Shown here: positions 58,536-64,000 of the stretch, piece by piece
How positions within the stretch are numbered: the first letter of the stretch is position 1
Layout of the letters: every line of letters starts with the position of its first letter
Translations under genes and position numbers: made by a program
Source: Prunella strophiata
Taxonomy: Eukaryota; Chordata; Aves; Passeriformes; Prunellidae
Reading direction: 5' to 3'
Assembly (NCBI GenBank): GCA_036583965.1
Contig: JAZBQD010000005.1
Location: forward strand, 1,165,456-1,229,455
DNA: 64,000 nt
Notes under the pieces: model-generated
What the model was told of the DNA's origin: nothing
The model's database searches: none
The model's input: the letters and a program-made list of their open reading frames with translations, nothing else

Positions 58536-59445
58536 ATGGGGTGGCACAGGTGGCACGGGGTGGCACAGGTGGCACGGGGTGGCACAGGTGGCACGGGGTG
58601 GCACAGGTGGCACGGGGTGGCACAGGTGGCACGGGGTGGCACAGGTGGCACGGGGTGGCACAGGTGGCACGGGGTGGCACAGGTGGCACGGGGTGGCACA
58701 GGTGGCACGGGGTGGCACAGGTGGCACGGGGTGGCACAGGTGGCACGGGGTGGCACAGGTGGCACGGGGTGGCACAGGTGGCACGGGGTGGCACAGGTGG
58801 CACGGGGTGGCACAGGTGGCACGGGGTGGCACAGGTGGCACGGGGTGGCACAGGTGGCACGGGGTGGCACAGGTGGCACGGGGTGGCACAGGTGGCACGG
58901 GGTGGCACAGGTGGCACGGGGTGGCACAGGTGGCACGGGGTGGCACAGGTGGCACGGGGTGGCACAGGTGGCACGGGGTGGCACAGGTGGCACGGGGTGG
59001 CACAGGTGGCACGGGGTGGCACAGGTGGCACGGGGTGGCACAGGTGGCACGGGGTGGCACAGGTGGCACGGGGTGGCACAGGTGGCACGGGGTGGCACAG
59101 GTGGCACGGGGTGGCACAGGTGGCACGGGGTGGCACAGGTGGCACGGGGTGGCACAGGTGGCACGGGGTGGCACAGGTGGCACGGGGTGGCACAGGTGGC
59201 ACGGGGTGGCACAGGTGGCACGGGGTGGCACAGGTGGCACGGGGTGGCACAGGTGGCACGGGGTGGCACAGGTGGCACGGGGTGGCACAGGTGGCACGGG
59301 GTGGCACAGGTGGCACGGGGTGGCACAGGTGGCACGGGGTGGCACAGGTGGCACGGGGTGGCACAGGTGGCACGGGGTGGCACAGGTGGCACGGGGTGGC
59401 ACAGGTGGCACGGGGTGGCACAGGTGGCACGGGGTGGCACAGGAG
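58536..59445. repeat. 19-bp array (GGCACAGGTGGCACGGGGT), about 47 copies
   Basis: Virtually no variation is visible over 0.9 kb. The 19-bp period should close frames, yet no stop falls in any phase because the unit lacks TAA/TAG/TGA combinations. Confidence 0.97.
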
Positions 59446-60110
59446 GGGACTGCCCCCACTTTGGGGGGACACACGGTCCCCACCTGTGGTAGCGACACGT
59501 GGGGACACGCGTGGACAACCCCATGTCCCCTGGCACGCTCAGTGTGGCACACGCGTGTGCCACGCGCCCCCCCGCCCCCCTGTCCCCCCCCCCGTGTCCC
59601 ACCCGTGTCCGCCCACCCGTGTCCCCACGCACTTGGAGCCCCCATGCCGCGCCCCGCCCCCCGGGGACCCCCCCCCGCCCCCCGGGCTCCCGCACGGCCG
59701 CAGGTGGGCGCGGGGACACGTGAGCTCCCCGCGGCGCAGGTGAGGGGGTGGCACCCCCCGGCAGCCCCCCCGAGGGCACCGGCGACAAGGAGGTGGCACT
59801 GCGCAACCTGCGCTGGGTCCCACGGTCTGGGGACATACCCCGGGCGGCCTCTGTCACACAACCCCGCGGGGGACCCCGGGGTGAGGGTGACATCCCCAGA
59901 GTGCCACACCGGGGACGGGGGGACCCCCAAATCTGTCCCCAGGGGGTCCCAAATGGAGCCTTGGGGACACCCCGAGGGTCCTTGGGGACAGCCGAAGGTC
60001 CCAGGGGGACTTTTTGGGGTGGGGGTGCTGGGGGGTCCCCGAGGGGGATGGGGGTCCCCAAAGTGAGGGGTCAGGGGTTGGTTGGGGTGGGAGCCTAAGA
60101 TGGGTCAGGG
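59446..60110. other. Non-repetitive GC-rich stretch, no gene recognised
   Basis: Short open frames occur on both strands (for example GDKEVALRNLRWVP on +), but none matches a family I know. It is upstream of the PDE1B exons, so a PDE1B promoter or first exon could lie here. I see no convincing PDE1B N-terminus. Confidence 0.4.
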
Positions 60111-60470
60111 GTCGCGGTTTGGGGTTTGGGGGGTTCTGGTTTGGGGTTTGGGGGTCCCGGTTTGGGGGTCCCGGTTTGGGGGTTGGGGGTCCCGGTTTGG
60201 GGGTCCCAGTTCGGGGTTTGGGGGTCCCAGTTCGGGGTTTGGGGGTCCCGGTTTGGGGGTCCCAGTTTGTCTGAAGGGTCCTGGTTTGGGGGTCCCAGTT
60301 CGGGGTTTGGGGGTCCCGGTTTGGGGGTCCCAGTTTGGGCTTTAAGGGGTCCCAATTTGGGGGTCCCAGTTCGGGGTTTGGGGGTCCCAGTTCGGGGTTT
60401 GGGGGTCCCGGTTTGGGGGTCCCAGTTCGGGGTTTGGGGGTCCCGGTTTGGGGGTCCCAGTTCGGGGTTT
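60111..60470. repeat. GGGTTTGGGGGTCCCAGTTC array
   Basis: Units of 14-27 bp (GGTTTGGGGGTCCC, AGTTCGGGGTTTGGGGGTCC). Related blocks recur at 60990-61340 and 63015-63135 within the next array. Confidence 0.92.
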
Positions 60471-63285
<2,815 letters not shown>

Positions 63286-64000
63286 GGGGTCAGGACCCCC
63301 GGGATCCGCGGAGGGAAAGGGGGAGGGGCGGTGCCCCGGGACCCCCGGGGGGTTTTGGGGGCGCCCCTGGGTTTGGCAGAGCCGGGAGGGGTCAGAGCCC
63401 CCCGTGACCCCCAGGGAGGGGCCGTGACCCCCCCGCTGCCCCCCAGCCCTGGCAGTGCCCCTTGGTCCCCTCCCCCTCGGGGGGGGTCAGCAGCCCCCTC
63501 CCCCCAATTATTGCAGGTCCCCCGAACCCCGGGGCTCTCCCCTGGGCTGGGGGCAGCACCTGGAGCTTGAGGGGACCCCCCCACACACCCCGTGCCCCCC
63601 CCCGTGCCCCCCAGAGTCCACCTGGAGCCCCCGGGGGCGCTGCTGGCCCGGAGCGGGGGGGTCAGGGGTGGCTCGGGGGGGTCTTAGAGGTGGCCTGGGG
63701 GGGGTCAGGGGGAATTTGGGGTGCGGGGACCTCAGGAATGGCCGGGGGGGTCTCAGAGCTGGCCTAGGGGGGGTCAGGGGTGGCCCGGGGGGGGTCTCAG
63801 GGCCGGCCCGGGGGGGTTCGGGGCCGGCCCGGGGGGGTTTGGGGTGCGGGGACCTCAGGAATGGCCGGGGGGGGTCTCAGGGTTGAGTGGGGGGGGTCTC
63901 AGAGCTGGCCTAGGGGGGGTCAGGGGTGGCCCGGGGGGGGTCAGGGCCGGTCCATGGGGGGTTTGGGGTGCGGGGACCTCAGGAATGGCCGGGGGGGTCT
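63286..64000. other. GC-rich end region with ~124-bp repeats; no gene recognised
   Basis: 63300-63650 is unique and contains TTATTGCAG and CCCCCCAGAGTCC acceptor-like sequences, but the adjacent frames match no family I know. From about 63660, GTGCGGGGACCTCAGGAATG recurs at 63720, 63845 and 63969, a 124-125 bp period. Confidence 0.55.

Overview
The window looks like a bird dot-microchromosome segment. It holds small, GC-rich vertebrate genes whose introns, UTRs and intergenic spaces are almost entirely G/C-skewed minisatellites. Five multi-exon genes are recognisable from exon translations: CNPY2, CS, CDK2, RAB5B and SUOX on the + strand and PDE1B on the - strand make six in all, five of them on +. 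This set corresponds to human 12q13. From memory of the human map, CNPY2 and CS are neighbours and CDK2-RAB5B-SUOX are consecutive and co-directional; PDE1B lies farther away. Species cannot be fixed from the sequence. Aves, perhaps a neoavian, is an inference from gene content, GC and repeat style.

Layout. 1-4020: 18-36 bp minisatellites around a CpG island (about 2530-3050), probably the CNPY2 promoter. 4324-5782: CNPY2 exons, then repeats to a poly(A) signal at 10216. 10560-14471: CS promoter with five TGACGTCA palindromes, then CS exons 1-5. 14919-15418: a 500-N gap, after which the rest of CS is absent. 16307-23998: CDK2 with long arrays in every intron, and a poly(A) signal at 25995. 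26520-26945: RAB5B promoter with eight ATTGG boxes; RAB5B coding 29038-34657. 35800-40690: repeats and low-complexity DNA. 40890-42270: SUOX promoter island; SUOX 42277-46781, cut by a second 500-N gap (46782-47281). 47767-57777: PDE1B (-), tail-to-tail with SUOX, with several exons missing. 57790-64000: arrays, including a near 400-bp CT dinucleotide tract, and about 1.3 kb of unassigned GC-rich DNA.

The most striking signal is a recurrent architecture. Arrays carry copies of the adjoining exon edge: splice acceptor plus exon start, exon end plus splice donor, or the last codons with the stop. I see it in CDK2 (exons 3, 4, 6 and the stop-codon tail), RAB5B (exon 2 donor, exon 3 and 4 acceptors, prenylation tail), SUOX (exon 4) and PDE1B (about 31 copies of one donor edge). 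Many true exons also carry 1-2 base indels relative to the conserved frame, and several conserved exons are absent. Consensus error and collapse in GC-rich repeats are therefore real alternatives to biological decay. Nearly all very long open frames are translation artefacts of arrays whose unit length is a multiple of three.
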